This document shows positions 9,222 to 17,931 of a stretch of 64,000 nt of DNA, one piece after another. Position numbers and translations under genes: made by a program. The stretch's first letter is position 1, and every line of letters begins with the position of its first letter. The stretch is from the NCBI RefSeq assembly GCF_009792295.1, contig NZ_CP039934.1, positions 702,501 to 766,500 of the forward strand. The letters run 5' to 3'. Source of the stretch: Myroides fluvii (lineage in GTDB: Bacteria > Bacteroidota > Bacteroidia > Flavobacteriales > Flavobacteriaceae). A model generated the notes under the pieces. The model made no database searches. It saw nothing but the letters and a program-made list of their open reading frames with translations, and was not told where the DNA came from.

Positions 9222-11212
9222 TTCCTATTATTTTCTAATTCGTTTCTTTTTTCAAGCAGGATAAATTCGTTCATTTTGCTGTCGACTTCCTGGTAGAAGG
9301 ATTGCAATTCGCTATAATATTCTTTCACAATAATGGGGTTTGTCACGCGTAATGTATAGCCAATTTGCACTTGATTTGACTCTACTTCCTTTACCTCATA
9401 TGTCATATTCATCCCTGTTAATTTATTTGTCAAAACGCCACTTGCCGCTAATTGCTTCACTTTATAGCCCGTTGGCAATTGAATATTCACTTTATAGATA
9501 TCCATAAAAGGATATACAAAATCAATATCGGATTGTCTGGTTTCACGAACAAATGGATTTGCTTTATCGCGATAGAACTCCATCGGATTAAATTTCATGA
9601 TTTCCCCATCTTCCTCTAGAGTGGCAAAGTTAAACTTTCGCAAGTGAAAAGCCACTTCAACTTCTCCAGGTTTTGTCGTTATTTTTCCATCGCTTAAGAA
9701 TAATTGTGGGCTACGAGCTTCAATATCACTTCTACTTCTATTTAATGGGCTTTCGCCATATCTTTCTTGGAATGCCAACGCTTCGTAACGCATTAATGTG
9801 CTATTCAACTGCCCTACTGCCTGTCCTGATTCGTCCAGTTGTAAAACAAAATCTTCTTGTCGGAAAGACAGTTGTTTAGGCGTTAAATCTACTTTACTGA
9901 CTGCATATTTAGCTGTAATCAGCCATCCCTCACCATTTAAATCCTCAAAAGGAAGTATATTTAATACAGTATTAGGTAGCGTTGCATCGACAACATAAAA
10001 CGTATCTTCGAGTTTTAGTCCCACGATGGTGTGATTGATAAAACGAGTGAACAACAAGGGAGCTTTGCCATTTGATTGCGTACTCAGTACAAGGGGTTCT
10101 GCGTGAATTCCAACCGCTCCAAGTGCTCCAATCAACGCTAAGTTAATATCCGCCCCATTTCCTTCTCCTTGTTTCATCGCCCGCTTTACGCCCTTTTCTG
10201 CTTGATAACCATACTGTTTATTCCACTTGATTTTATCCTGAACAAAAGCAATCATCTGCTCCGCTTTTTCACGTTCACTCCCCTGTATTACAGGAAATTC
10301 TTTCAGTACTTTTATCCAATATGCATCTAGCTCTAGCTCACTGCCAAAATTTCTGCTTTTGTAAATTTCTTTTGCTACTGCAGCTGGCTCATGCGGAATT
10401 ACCACAGAGGGACTCATGGGATATTGAAACTGAATTAAATCAAAGCGGATCCCACTGATGTTATTTTGAACATTATTCGCGAAAGGCTCGTATTGGAAAG
10501 CAGGAATATTGATGGCACTAAACTGAAGAATAGCCTCTTTGAATCGATACGAAGTTCCCCATTTTGATGAAGATAAATTTCGCGCATCTTGGGTAACCTC
10601 TTTGGTTTCATTTAGACGTAAATTTCCCGTCTTTGAAATAAAATAGGTCAAGTTCTCTGGTATTCGAACCGTATAGTTGCTTTTGAGTTTGGGTATATCT
10701 TCTTGAAAATACCACGTTGGAATCACGTCGATATTGTCTATGGTTTTGGTATAACTATATTCAATGCGATCACCTGCTCGAATATCGTTGACTTTGATCT
10801 CTTTGAGATAAAACTCTTGCTCCACTTTTGTGTTAGTCGCCTCCTCAATAGCCAGAACCTCTTCTCTTCCGTTGACTGAACGATAGATTTTATAATATTC
10901 AATAACGACCGTTTCTTTGGCATATCGCCCAGAATAAAAAGGAATTTGTAAACTCGCATGACTAATTCCTTCCGCTGTTTGAATCAGAATACTGCGCTTT
11001 ACTTTTTGATTAATCTTAAAACCACTTTCTTCACTAAACTCGTAGTCAACTATTCCTTCTTCGTTCAGCACCACAGCAACAGCTTGTTCTTGTATCGCAG
11101 TAGGAGTAGTTTGTCGTACATCCTTTTCTTTTGGACTTGCATACAACGGTTGTTTCGCCCAAACCATGCAACCTAAAATACCAAAGGCAACTAATGCAAT
11201 CTTGTTCTTCAT
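9218..11212 (-). CDS. DUF3857 / transglutaminase-like exported protein
   Basis: This 664-residue protein begins with a signal peptide (hydrophobic residues 5-18, Ala-x-Ser-like cleavage around 26) and is then laid out like the DUF3857 (N-terminal beta domain, about 60-240), transglutaminase-like (about 300-400) and DUF3858-type C-terminal architecture common in Bacteroidota. The Asn-His block TRFINHTIVGLKLEDTFYVVDAT near residues 390-410 contains the His and Asp of a transglutaminase-like triad; the expected Cys position reads GNGADINLALIGAL, with no Cys, so the domain may be enzymatically inactive. It is the first gene of the minus-strand unit running to aroA. Role unknown. Confidence 0.8.
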   Translation of the reverse strand: MKNKIALVAFGILGCMVWAKQPLYASPKEKDVRQTTPTAIQEQAVAVVLNEEGIVDYEFSEESGFKINQKVKRSILIQTAEGISHASLQIPFYSGRYAKETVVIEYYKIYRSVNGREEVLAIEEATNTKVEQEFYLKEIKVNDIRAGDRIEYSYTKTIDNIDVIPTWYFQEDIPKLKSNYTVRIPENLTYFISKTGNLRLNETKEVTQDARNLSSSKWGTSYRFKEAILQFSAINIPAFQYEPFANNVQNNISGIRFDLIQFQYPMSPSVVIPHEPAAVAKEIYKSRNFGSELELDAYWIKVLKEFPVIQGSEREKAEQMIAFVQDKIKWNKQYGYQAEKGVKRAMKQGEGNGADINLALIGALGAVGIHAEPLVLSTQSNGKAPLLFTRFINHTIVGLKLEDTFYVVDATLPNTVLNILPFEDLNGEGWLITAKYAVSKVDLTPKQLSFRQEDFVLQLDESGQAVGQLNSTLMRYEALAFQERYGESPLNRSRSDIEARSPQLFLSDGKITTKPGEVEVAFHLRKFNFATLEEDGEIMKFNPMEFYRDKANPFVRETRQSDIDFVYPFMDIYKVNIQLPTGYKVKQLAASGVLTNKLTGMNMTYEVKEVESNQVQIGYTLRVTNPIIVKEYYSELQSFYQEVDSKMNEFILLEKRNELENNRN

Positions 11213-11832
11213 TTAAATGGCTTTACTATTATTCATTTTCAAAAATACAAAACTAGTTCTGTTTATGTTGTTATTTTGAAGAGGATTTACACTCAGCTCA
11301 AGACGTCCATTTCTTCCCTCTCAAAAAAAGAAAAAGAAAAAGAAAGCCATACCGTTCTGGTTGTATGATTACACATAAAAAACAAGGAACTTCTATTTCA
11401 TATACAATTCGAATAAGCCTATTTATTTTAACAATTAGTTAACTAAAAACCCCCTGCTTTTACTCTAATTTCACTCCATCACTTGAAATAAAAAAATAAA
11501 TTTAAAGCAAAAAAACACATTGTTACTTGCTAAAAAACACATGTATCACAACTAATTCAGTAAAAAAATTAAATAGTCTGCAATTTGGCTGTTTTATTTG
11601 ATTGCGCTTTAAGTAACATTCTATTTAGAGGTGTATTTACGATTAATTGCCGGCATTAATCCCCTGATCCAGTAAATAAAAATAGCCTATACTATTTCTT
11701 TATTTTCTTCAACTAAGCATAACATATAAAACATTATTTCTTTTAAAGTGATTTTATACTGTCCTTGTGTTAGGCGTAATTAGCATTAATTAATTTACTC
11801 AATCCGAAAGGGTTGACTTAATATTTACAAAC
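11213..11832. other. 620-bp intergenic region
   Basis: This AT-rich gap lies between two divergent genes and has no ORF I would support. CAAAAATA at 11240-11247 reads TATTTTTG on the minus strand, a plausible -7 box for the DUF3857 gene. A purine-rich patch of AAAAAGAAAAAG lies near 11324-11341. The stretch before the lipoprotein gene contains a weak TTG / TAATTTAC pair (11765-11798). The gap could hold a small RNA, but I see no convincing structure. Confidence 0.4.
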
Positions 11833-12717
11833 ATGAAAAAGTTATATATAATCATCTTCAGTGTACTTACACTCTTTGCCTCTTGCAATTCCGATCAGCC
11901 TCAGACAACAGCAGGCGACTCCCAAAATACAGAAAGTAGTATTTACGAACGCATCACAGCGACCTATCTGCAAAAACAGCAAGAACAACCAAGCCTAGCT
12001 AAGGCTAGTTTTTGGAATTGGCTCAAGAACATCGCGGCAGCTGATGCAAAGGCGGTTGCAGTCTACGTAGCCAAACACGGCACAAATAGCGATTGGAAGG
12101 AAGCCTTGCTTGCTGGCGCTACAGCCTCTGCAATAGAGGCATTATCTGGAGATAATTCAAAAAAGGTGGTGCAAGATGCTACAGGTTTAAAACCTTACCA
12201 AACCTTAGTTTTATCGGATATTCAACAAATTAAAACTGCAGCCTTTGAACGCAATGTTATGGATAACTTGGGGTATTATCATTATGTATTAGTTAATGAA
12301 GTGCTCAAGGATTCAACGCTTTTGACAATTCCTCAAAGTGAAGTATCCGCAGTTTTATACGATAAAATCTATCAAGAAGCTAAGCAATTAGGGTTAGATG
12401 CTTCCTATGAAAAAGAAATTGCAGTTGACCTAGTGAACAAAATCAATCAAGTAGAGGATGACGAAAGTGATGCATATTACGAACACCTCTATTTGTTCAA
12501 AAACCCAACAGACGTAATGCTTTTCAAACCCATTGCTAAATTATATACAAGCACCTTTCTCTCTCTCAATAATAAAGCTCTTTTTACTGCTTATTCTAAA
12601 GAAATGGAAACCGCAGTACTCGAAGATTCAACACTGTCCCAACAGGTAAAAGATGTATTGTTATTAGAAATGGCCACGTATCGTTTTGGCAATACCTATT
12701 ATTTTTCTAATTTTTAA
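11833..12717 (+). CDS. Predicted lipoprotein, 294 aa, function unknown
   Basis: The protein starts with a lipoprotein signal peptide (MKKLYIIIFSVLTLFASC, lipidated Cys at 18). The mature part looks largely alpha-helical, without cysteines or repeats. Residues 40-100 are Ala/Lys-rich (WNWLKNIAAADAKAVAVYVAKHG), and the rest contains many amphipathic Leu/Tyr segments. I recognise no catalytic motif. It stands alone with a 620-bp upstream gap and a strong terminator downstream, so it is probably monocistronic. A Ser/Asn/Asp stretch after the Cys, as in surface-exposed Bacteroidota lipoproteins, is only weakly present (NSDQPQ). Confidence 0.7.
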   Translation: MKKLYIIIFSVLTLFASCNSDQPQTTAGDSQNTESSIYERITATYLQKQQEQPSLAKASFWNWLKNIAAADAKAVAVYVAKHGTNSDWKEALLAGATASAIEALSGDNSKKVVQDATGLKPYQTLVLSDIQQIKTAAFERNVMDNLGYYHYVLVNEVLKDSTLLTIPQSEVSAVLYDKIYQEAKQLGLDASYEKEIAVDLVNKINQVEDDESDAYYEHLYLFKNPTDVMLFKPIAKLYTSTFLSLNNKALFTAYSKEMETAVLEDSTLSQQVKDVLLLEMATYRFGNTYYFSNF

Positions 12718-12740
12718 TATTTTTATTTTTTTAAAAAAAG

Positions 12741-12780
12741 AAGGAGTTGTTTCATCGCTTGAAACAACTCCTTTGTTTTC
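12741..12780. terminator. Strong bidirectional terminator
   Basis: A perfect 13-bp stem (12741-12753 with 12761-12773) has a 7-base loop, an A-rich left flank and a T-rich right flank. It lies between the converging lipoprotein gene and rsgA. Confidence 0.8.
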
Positions 12781-12799
12781 GATATACCCAACCTTATTA

Positions 12800-13762
12800 T
12801 TACTCTTGGTTTCTTCCGTCTTTATAAATATCGGTGCGATAATGTTCTTCTTCTCCATCTAGAATTTGAATATAGGTTTTGTAGCGAGACCAAGCCAATT
12901 CATCGTTATCTAACGCCTCTTTTACGGCACAATGGGGTTCTTCTCGATGCAAACAATTATTGAATTTGCACTTATCCTTTAGCGCAAAAAATTCAGGAAA
13001 ATAATCTCCTACTTCCTGAGGTTCCATATCGACCACACCAAATCCTCTAATTCCTGGGGTATCAATAATCGCTGCATCAAATGTCAAATCAAACATTTCA
13101 GCAAACGTAGTAGTATGTTGCCCTTGTTGATGTTGTTCTGAAATTTGGGCAGTCTTCAGATTTAATCCTGGTTCGATTGCATTAATCAACGTTGATTTCC
13201 CAACCCCTGAATGTCCTGAAAACATCGACACTTTGCCGAGCATGCGCGCTTTAATAGCCTCTAAACCCTTTGATTCCAATGCAGATACTCGCAAACACTC
13301 ATATCCTATTTGAGTATAGATATATTGCAAGTACAATTGTTCATCTAATGCTTCTTCTGAATAAGTATCAATCTTATTAAAAACTAAAACAGTTTTAATA
13401 CCATACGCTTCTGCTGTAACTAAAAAGCGATCAATAAAGCTCGTTGTCGTCACGGGGTTATCAATAGTAACAATCAAAAACATCGTATCAATATTCGACG
13501 CAATGATATGCAATTGTTTAGACAAGTTCACCGATTTACGCACAATATAATTCATACGAGGTGCAATTTCACTAATCACTCCCGTCGTTGCATCATTGGT
13601 TGTTTCTAACTCAAATGTAACATGATCTCCAACAGCAATAGGATTCGTACTTTTAATACCTTTAATACGAAACTTTCCCTTGATGCGACAATTGTAAAAT
13701 AGCCCATCTTCTCCCTTTACAAGATACCAGCTTCCCGTTGATTTATAAACAGTTCCTTTCAT
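12800..13762 (-). CDS. rsgA: Ribosome small-subunit biogenesis GTPase RsgA
   Basis: RsgA (YjeQ) is a circularly permuted GTPase that helps late 30S maturation. The 320-residue protein has an N-terminal OB fold (about 1-70), the permuted order G4 (VFNKID near 125), G1 (GHSGVGKSTLINAI near 185), G3 (DTPG near 235), and a C-terminal zinc site with CKFNNCLHREEPHC near 277-290. A TATATTTG box ends only four bases before the ATG, so the mRNA may have almost no leader. It is bounded by terminators on both sides, hence a single-gene unit. The call is confident. Confidence 0.95.
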   Translation of the reverse strand: MKGTVYKSTGSWYLVKGEDGLFYNCRIKGKFRIKGIKSTNPIAVGDHVTFELETTNDATTGVISEIAPRMNYIVRKSVNLSKQLHIIASNIDTMFLIVTIDNPVTTTSFIDRFLVTAEAYGIKTVLVFNKIDTYSEEALDEQLYLQYIYTQIGYECLRVSALESKGLEAIKARMLGKVSMFSGHSGVGKSTLINAIEPGLNLKTAQISEQHQQGQHTTTFAEMFDLTFDAAIIDTPGIRGFGVVDMEPQEVGDYFPEFFALKDKCKFNNCLHREEPHCAVKEALDNDELAWSRYKTYIQILDGEEEHYRTDIYKDGRNQE

Positions 13763-13791
13763 AAGGCAAATATATTTTAAAATCTAGCCAA

Positions 13792-13826
13792 AAAAAAGAG
13801 ACTAGGTGGAAAAACACCTAGTCTAT
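13792..13826 (-). terminator. Terminator of the DAHP synthase-chorismate mutase gene
   Basis: A 9-bp stem GACTAGGTG / CACCTAGTC (13800-13823) is followed on the minus strand by a run of T (complement of 13791-13798). It lies 30 bases after the stop of the upstream minus-strand gene. Confidence 0.75.
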
Positions 13827-13852
13827 CTCTTCTGTGTGATTCTCTACTATTA

Positions 13853-14926
13853 TTAATCGTCTTTTCTATTAATTACCTGATCCTGACGGTAAATACTTTC
13901 TTGATGGATCGCGGTATAAATCGTTCGAATAAATGCATCGGTAAAGCCCAAATGTTCTCCTTCTTTCATCATTTTTTCTACAATGCTATTCCATCGTTCT
14001 TGTTGAAAAACAGCTACGTTTCGCTCGCGTTTCAAAGAGCCAATGGCATCCGAAATCATCATTCTCTTTTTCAATAAATCTAATATTTTGCTATCCATAT
14101 CGTCAATTTGGATGCGATAGGTTTGCAATTTCTGTAAGTATTCCTCCGTATCATCCGTAATATTGCGCAGCTTGAGTGTTTGAACAATGGTTTGCAATTG
14201 TTCGGGCGTCACTTGCTGGGCAGCATCACTCCATGCTTTGTCAGGGTTACCATGCGTTTCAATCATCAACCCGTCAAAATTCAAATCCAAAGCCAATTGA
14301 GATACAGCTAAAATTCGATCGCGTCGTCCTGTAATATGGGAAGGATCACAAAAAATAGGAATATGCGGCAATTCTGATTTAATGTCTAGCGGAATTTGCC
14401 ATTCAGGAATATTTCTATATTTTGTTTTCTCATACGTACTAAATCCGCGATGGATCAATCCCAACTTGCTGATATTTGCTTTTTCCAAGCGTTCTAATCC
14501 GCCCATCCACAACGATAAATCAGGATTAATTGGATTTTTCAACATGACAATTTTATCCGTTCCTCTCAAGGCATCTGCTATCTCTTGTACAGAAAAAGGA
14601 TTCACTGCGGTACGAGCACCGATCCACAAGATATCGAAATCGTTTTGCAAACACAATTCGACATGTTCTGCAGTAGCCACTTCTGTTGCTAACAGCAATC
14701 CTGTTTCTTCTTTTACCTGTCTCATCCACTCCAAACCAATAGCACCTACTCCCTCAAATCCTCCTGGTTTTGTTCGTGGCTTCCAAATTCCCGCGCGAAA
14801 TACCTTCACCTCTTTAGGCAAGGCGTGAGCAATTTGCAACAATTGTTCTGGTGTTTCAGCACTACAGGGACCTGCAATAATTGCAGGAGACTGACCTTGA
14901 AAAGCAGTTAACCAATCTTTACTCAT
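13853..14926 (-). CDS. Bifunctional DAHP synthase / chorismate mutase
   Basis: The N-terminal part (about residues 1-260) is a 3-deoxy-7-phosphoheptulonate synthase of the KDO8PS-like type, with IIAGPCSAET at 15-24, FRAGIWKPRTKPGGFEG near 42-58 and CDPSHITGRRD near 193. The C-terminal part (about 265-357) is an AroQ-type chorismate mutase helix bundle, with RIQIDDMDSKILDLLKKRM and the downstream QQERW and Gln-Glu motif. This order of domains is well known in Bacteroidota; fused mutase lets prephenate or chorismate inhibit entry to the pathway. It is a single-gene unit with a TAAATTTG -7 box 21-28 bases upstream and a terminator after it. Confidence 0.93.
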   Translation of the reverse strand: MSKDWLTAFQGQSPAIIAGPCSAETPEQLLQIAHALPKEVKVFRAGIWKPRTKPGGFEGVGAIGLEWMRQVKEETGLLLATEVATAEHVELCLQNDFDILWIGARTAVNPFSVQEIADALRGTDKIVMLKNPINPDLSLWMGGLERLEKANISKLGLIHRGFSTYEKTKYRNIPEWQIPLDIKSELPHIPIFCDPSHITGRRDRILAVSQLALDLNFDGLMIETHGNPDKAWSDAAQQVTPEQLQTIVQTLKLRNITDDTEEYLQKLQTYRIQIDDMDSKILDLLKKRMMISDAIGSLKRERNVAVFQQERWNSIVEKMMKEGEHLGFTDAFIRTIYTAIHQESIYRQDQVINRKDD

Positions 14927-15081
14927 TTCTTACAATTTCATTTATGCAAATTTACGAGTTATATTCTATAAAATGGGATTTAATCGAAAATGATACAAGG
15001 CAAAACCGAGATAACGTCCTTTTTATTCTTTGTTTTTTATAATAATTAATACATTTACTTTTCATCAAAAACTCAACCTTA

Positions 15082-15924
15082 ATGTCATTATTACCTTTTA
15101 TCTTAATTCTATTTCTAGGAGCCTTTGCAGCTGGTTTTATCGGCTCATTATCGGGACTTGGAGGCGGTATTATTATAATCCCTTTACTTTCTGTTTTCCT
15201 CGGTGTTGATATGCACTACGCCATTGGAACAGCACTAGTAGCTGTTATTGCAACCTCTTCAGGCTCTGCATCTGCTTATGTACGCGAAGGAATTACCAAT
15301 ATGCGATTGGGGATGTTCCTGGAAATTGCAACAACCATTGGCGCCGTAGTTGGTGCACTGCTCTCAACCAACGCCCCTACTTCTCTACTCGCCATTATTT
15401 TTGGAGCTACCTTAATATTCTCGTCTTTGAATTCCATCCGCAAAAAAGAAGACCACCTCATCCTTCCAGAACAAGGCAGTATACTAGCTAAGAAACTCAA
15501 ACTAGCAGGTCATTATCCAACAGCCTCTGGCGAGAAAACACACTACAGCATGACTAATATCCTCGGCGGATTTAGCATGATGGGCGTTGCAGGTATGATG
15601 TCGGGATTATTGGGCATTGGTTCGGGTGCTTTTAAAGTAATTGCTATGGATACCATTATGAAAGTTCCATTCAAAGTATCAACTACAACTAGTAATTTCA
15701 TGATGGGCGTAACGGCCATTGCCAGTTCGGTCATCTACATTCAAAAAGGCTATATTGAACCTACCCTTTGTATGCCTGTCATTATTGGAGTACTCCTTGG
15801 TTCTATGGTTGGAGCTAAAATATTAATGAAAGCCAATACCAAAAAACTCAAATTGTTCTTTGCTGTTCTAATTTTCATTATTGCATTGAACATGATTTAC
15901 AACGGAATTACAGGAAAAATTTAA
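15082..15924 (+). CDS. TSUP (TauE/SafE) family membrane transporter
   Basis: This 280-residue integral membrane protein has the two TSUP repeats. The first opens with GFIGSLSGLGGGIIIIPLL near residues 19-37, the second with GMMSGLLGIGSGAFKVIAM near 172-190; the Gly-rich G-x-G-G-G/G-x-G-x-G pattern is diagnostic. About eight helices are predictable. Members export sulfite, sulfoacetate or related small anions, or take up sulfur compounds; the substrate here is unknown. It is 11 bases upstream of a DUF1634 gene, a pairing seen widely in bacteria, and the two probably function together. Confidence 0.88.
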   Translation: MSLLPFILILFLGAFAAGFIGSLSGLGGGIIIIPLLSVFLGVDMHYAIGTALVAVIATSSGSASAYVREGITNMRLGMFLEIATTIGAVVGALLSTNAPTSLLAIIFGATLIFSSLNSIRKKEDHLILPEQGSILAKKLKLAGHYPTASGEKTHYSMTNILGGFSMMGVAGMMSGLLGIGSGAFKVIAMDTIMKVPFKVSTTTSNFMMGVTAIASSVIYIQKGYIEPTLCMPVIIGVLLGSMVGAKILMKANTKKLKLFFAVLIFIIALNMIYNGITGKI

Positions 15925-15935
15925 AACGAGAACCA

Positions 15936-16325
15936 ATGAGTACAACTAAATTCACAGATAATCAATTGCAAAGCATCATCGGCAATGTGTTGCGCTATGG
16001 CGTCTTAAGTGCGTTAACGGTAACCCTTCTTGGCGGTATCATCTTGCTGGCAAAAGACGCCGAGCAAGTAGTTTCTTTCTCTACGTTTGTTGAAAAGGAC
16101 CAAAATCTATTTGTTGTTTTTAACACGATCTTCCAAGGTGTCAAGGATTGGAACGGAGCGTCGATTATTTTCTTGGGCATCTTGCTTTTGTTTTTAACTC
16201 CTGTGCTGCGCTTACTGCTATCGTTAATTTCTTTTATCTTAGAAAAAGACAGCCTATATGTCGTGATTACCCTAATTGTAATAGCGGTTATCATTCTTAG
16301 CGTCTCTTTCGGATTTTCTCATTAA
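15936..16325 (+). CDS. DUF1634 membrane protein
   Basis: This 129-residue protein has three hydrophobic helices (about 20-42, 75-100 and 107-127) separated by a soluble loop, as expected for DUF1634. An N-terminal QLQSIIGNVLRYGVL segment resembles family members. It follows the TSUP transporter by 11 bases, and the genetic linkage suggests an accessory subunit of that transporter; this role is inference. Confidence 0.8.
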   Translation: MSTTKFTDNQLQSIIGNVLRYGVLSALTVTLLGGIILLAKDAEQVVSFSTFVEKDQNLFVVFNTIFQGVKDWNGASIIFLGILLLFLTPVLRLLLSLISFILEKDSLYVVITLIVIAVIILSVSFGFSH

Positions 16326-16362
16326 TTTACCTACATTTGTTTTTACTAACCTTCCAGTATAT

Positions 16363-17271
16363 ATGTCAATTAAAGTAGAAAACATTAGTAAATATTACGG
16401 CGAACAACAAGCGTTAAACGCCATCAGTTTTACCGTGCCCAAAGGGCAAATTGTCGGTTTCTTGGGACCAAATGGAGCGGGAAAATCAACGCTGATGAAA
16501 ATACTAACTACCTTTATTCACAGTGACGAAGGAGTTGCTTATGTCAACGAATACAACGTAGCAACACAAGCAAAGAAAGTACAGCAATCGATTGGTTATT
16601 TACCAGAACACAATCCGCTGTATTTGGATATGTATGTCAGAGAGTATTTGCAGTTCAACGCTTCCATCTACAAAACGAAAAAAGAACGCATAGATGAAGT
16701 GATTGCCCTGACGGGATTGACACCTGAGGCGCACAAAAAGATTGGTCAGCTATCCAAAGGTTATCGCCAACGTGTAGGAATTGCCACAGCTTTACTACAC
16801 GATCCAGAGGTATTGATCTTAGATGAACCAACAACGGGACTTGATCCCAATCAATTAGTGGAAATTAGAGAATTAATCAAAGCGGTTGGAAAGGACAAAA
16901 CAGTATTTCTTTCTACGCACATTATGCAAGAAGTAGAAGCGATTTGCGAACGCGTCATCATCATTAAGAAAGGACATATTGTTGCAGATCAATTCTTACA
17001 CGAATTACTCGATAACCAAGAAGAACAAATTATTGCCGTTGAATTTGATTTCAAGATAGAAATTGAATTTGTCAATCGAATTCCACATCTAATCAAAGCC
17101 AATCACATTCACGATACCCAATGGGAACTTGTTTTCCCTTCGGGACAAGACTATCGCGCTACGGTTTATGACTTTGCGCAACAACAAGGCTTAAAAACGC
17201 TTTCTTTACAACCGAAAAATAAAAATTTAGAAAAGCTTTTTCACGAATTTACAACTACAGCAAACGAATAA
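16363..17271 (+). CDS. gldA: ABC transporter ATPase, GldA-like
   Basis: This 302-residue ATP-binding subunit has Walker A GPNGAGKST near residues 34-42, the signature LSKGYRQRVGIA near 133-144, Walker B VLILDEPTTGLDP near 153-165, and the H-loop STHIM. The N terminus (MSIKVENISKYYGEQQAL) and the C-terminal extension closely match GldA, the ATPase of the GldAFG transporter needed for Flavobacterium gliding. The permease genes gldF and gldG are not adjacent, as is common. It stands downstream of the TSUP pair by 37 bases and may be read with it. ABC ATPase is certain; the GldA assignment is likely. Confidence 0.85.
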   Translation: MSIKVENISKYYGEQQALNAISFTVPKGQIVGFLGPNGAGKSTLMKILTTFIHSDEGVAYVNEYNVATQAKKVQQSIGYLPEHNPLYLDMYVREYLQFNASIYKTKKERIDEVIALTGLTPEAHKKIGQLSKGYRQRVGIATALLHDPEVLILDEPTTGLDPNQLVEIRELIKAVGKDKTVFLSTHIMQEVEAICERVIIIKKGHIVADQFLHELLDNQEEQIIAVEFDFKIEIEFVNRIPHLIKANHIHDTQWELVFPSGQDYRATVYDFAQQQGLKTLSLQPKNKNLEKLFHEFTTTANE

Positions 17272-17278
17272 TAGTCAT

Positions 17279-17308
17279 AAAAAAAAGAGCACTTGCTCTT
17301 TTTTTTAT
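17279..17308. terminator. Bidirectional terminator
   Basis: AAAAAAGAGC with GCTCTTTTTT closes a 4-base loop with A and T runs on the outside. It lies between the converging gldA and deoxynucleoside kinase genes. Confidence 0.75.
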
Positions 17309-17316
17309 TTTTACTG

Positions 17317-17931
17317 CTAAAATAGTCCATTAATTTCGGTGTCTATCTTATGGATAATAGATCCTAAATCCTCCGGTTTATCCACAAAATCCAATTCATC
17401 TACATCAATCACCAACAATTTTCCTTTGTCATATCCCTTAATCCAATTTTCATAACGATCATTCAACCCACTCAAATACTCAATAGAGATTGAATTTTCG
17501 TATTCTCTTCCTCTTTTGTGAATCTGTCCCACTAAATTAGGTACTGTACTTCTCAAGTAGATCAACAAGTCTGGTGCGGCCACTAAATCTTGCATTAAAT
17601 CAAAAAGAGTGGAGTAGTTCTTGAAATCTCGATTTGACATTAAACCCATGGCGTGCAAGTTTGGAGCGAAAATATGAGCATCTTCATATATCGTTCGATC
17701 TTGAATAATGGTTTTTCCACTTTGTCTAATTTGAAGTACTTGGCGAAAACGACTATTCAAAAAATACACTTGTAAGTTAAATGACCAACGATCCATTTGA
17801 TGATAGAAATCATCTAAATAGGGATTATCAACCACATCTTCATAATGTGCTTCCCATCCATAATGTTTGGCTAATAAGTCTGTTAGTGTTGTTTTTCCCG
17901 CTCCAATATTTCCAGCAATCGCTATATGCAT
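17317..17931 (-). CDS. Deoxynucleoside kinase
   Basis: This 204-residue enzyme phosphorylates deoxynucleosides for dNTP salvage. The P-loop GNIGAGKTT is at residues 7-15, the substrate-site DRTIYED motif (DRS-type) near 78-84, and the LID arginines in HKRGREYE near 132-139. It belongs to the dCK/dGK/dAK family; purine or pyrimidine preference cannot be told. Its ATG overlaps the stop of the preceding gene (TAATG), and it is the last gene of the thyA-folA operon, which matches a dNTP-supply role. Confidence 0.9.
   Translation of the reverse strand: MHIAIAGNIGAGKTTLTDLLAKHYGWEAHYEDVVDNPYLDDFYHQMDRWSFNLQVYFLNSRFRQVLQIRQSGKTIIQDRTIYEDAHIFAPNLHAMGLMSNRDFKNYSTLFDLMQDLVAAPDLLIYLRSTVPNLVGQIHKRGREYENSISIEYLSGLNDRYENWIKGYDKGKLLVIDVDELDFVDKPEDLGSIIHKIDTEINGLF

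Noticed and set aside
11213..11832. Riboswitch or small RNA upstream of the lipoprotein gene
   Set aside because: I found no known conserved fold or strong stem in the gap; only AT-rich sequence.
14382..14828. 148-codon plus-strand ORF
   Set aside because: It is antisense to the strongly conserved DAHP synthase domain and has the Ser/Pro/Ile-rich composition of a shadow frame.
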